This document shows positions 63,945-64,000 of a DNA stretch of 64,000 nt, one piece after another. The position numbers and the translations under genes are program-made. How positions within the stretch are numbered: position 1 is the first letter of the stretch; every line of letters begins with the position of its first letter. The stretch is from Oleiphilus messinensis (GTDB taxonomy: Bacteria > Pseudomonadota > Gammaproteobacteria > Pseudomonadales > Oleiphilaceae), in NCBI RefSeq assembly GCF_002162375.1, contig NZ_CP021425.1, forward strand, positions 3,418,766 to 3,482,765. Direction: 5' to 3'. Below the pieces are notes generated by a model, which was not told where the DNA came from, did no database searches, and saw nothing but the letters and a program-made list of their open reading frames with translations.

Positions 63945-64000
63945 ATAAACGCCCCTCGGATAGACCCTCTGCTTTACGCATTCAGTATCCGCGCCCAGAC

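Overview
The window looks like the chromosome of a gammaproteobacterium of the Pseudomonadales/Oceanospirillales type, with moderate G+C and a Gram-negative, flagellated lifestyle that probably includes type IV pili. The best clue is gene order. A FimL-like protein, dnaQ, rnhA, a methyltransferase, gloB, mltD, two YejA-like binding proteins, yejB, yejE, yejF and fabI lie close together, as I recall them around PA1806-PA1822 of Pseudomonas aeruginosa. The proteins differ enough from Pseudomonas that I suspect a marine relative (for example Hahella-, Ketobacter- or Alcanivorax-like), but I cannot name the genus.

Positions 1-3700 are accessory. A transposase of the IS200/REP-associated type runs in from the left edge. 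To its right lie four consecutive integron gene cassettes, all read on the minus strand and separated by attC recombination sites. In every cassette the first bases are the exact complement of its own terminal core site, which fixes the cassette ends. The cassettes carry a pRiA4b ORF-3-like protein, a small membrane protein, a 360-residue unknown protein and a DUF695-like protein. No integron integrase is visible, so this is an integrase-less array or a fragment of one. A gene-poor, hairpin-rich spacer (3695-4171) follows.

Positions 4172-30400 are core metabolism and envelope: fimL, the methyltransferase-rnhA-dnaQ group, gloB-mltD, an HDOD/GAF signalling protein, a five-gene peptide ABC importer, fabI, putA, a methyltransferase-like protein beside a membrane glycosyltransferase-like TPR protein, and a very-long-chain acyl-CoA synthetase.

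Positions 31510-44078 are one long flagellar rod/hook operon, flgBCDEFGHIJKL, on the minus strand. It is preceded by a textbook sigma-54 promoter. FlgE and FlgK are much longer than usual because of inserted surface domains.

Positions 44734-64000 hold signalling, transport and RNA-modification genes: a CyaB-like adenylate cyclase, queF, an ABC-2 exporter, a lipoprotein, a DTW-domain tRNA modification enzyme, an HD-GYP-like protein that has lost its HD pair, a PilZ protein, an iron-type binding protein and permease without an ATPase gene, a second acyl-CoA synthetase, and a kinase/phosphatase/FHA group (a tandem kinase-pseudokinase, a PP2C phosphatase and a double-FHA membrane protein).

A feature running through the whole window is short tandem duplications with units of 11-21 bp. 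Most sit in spacers between genes and two sit inside signal-peptide regions. They occur at ten or more places.
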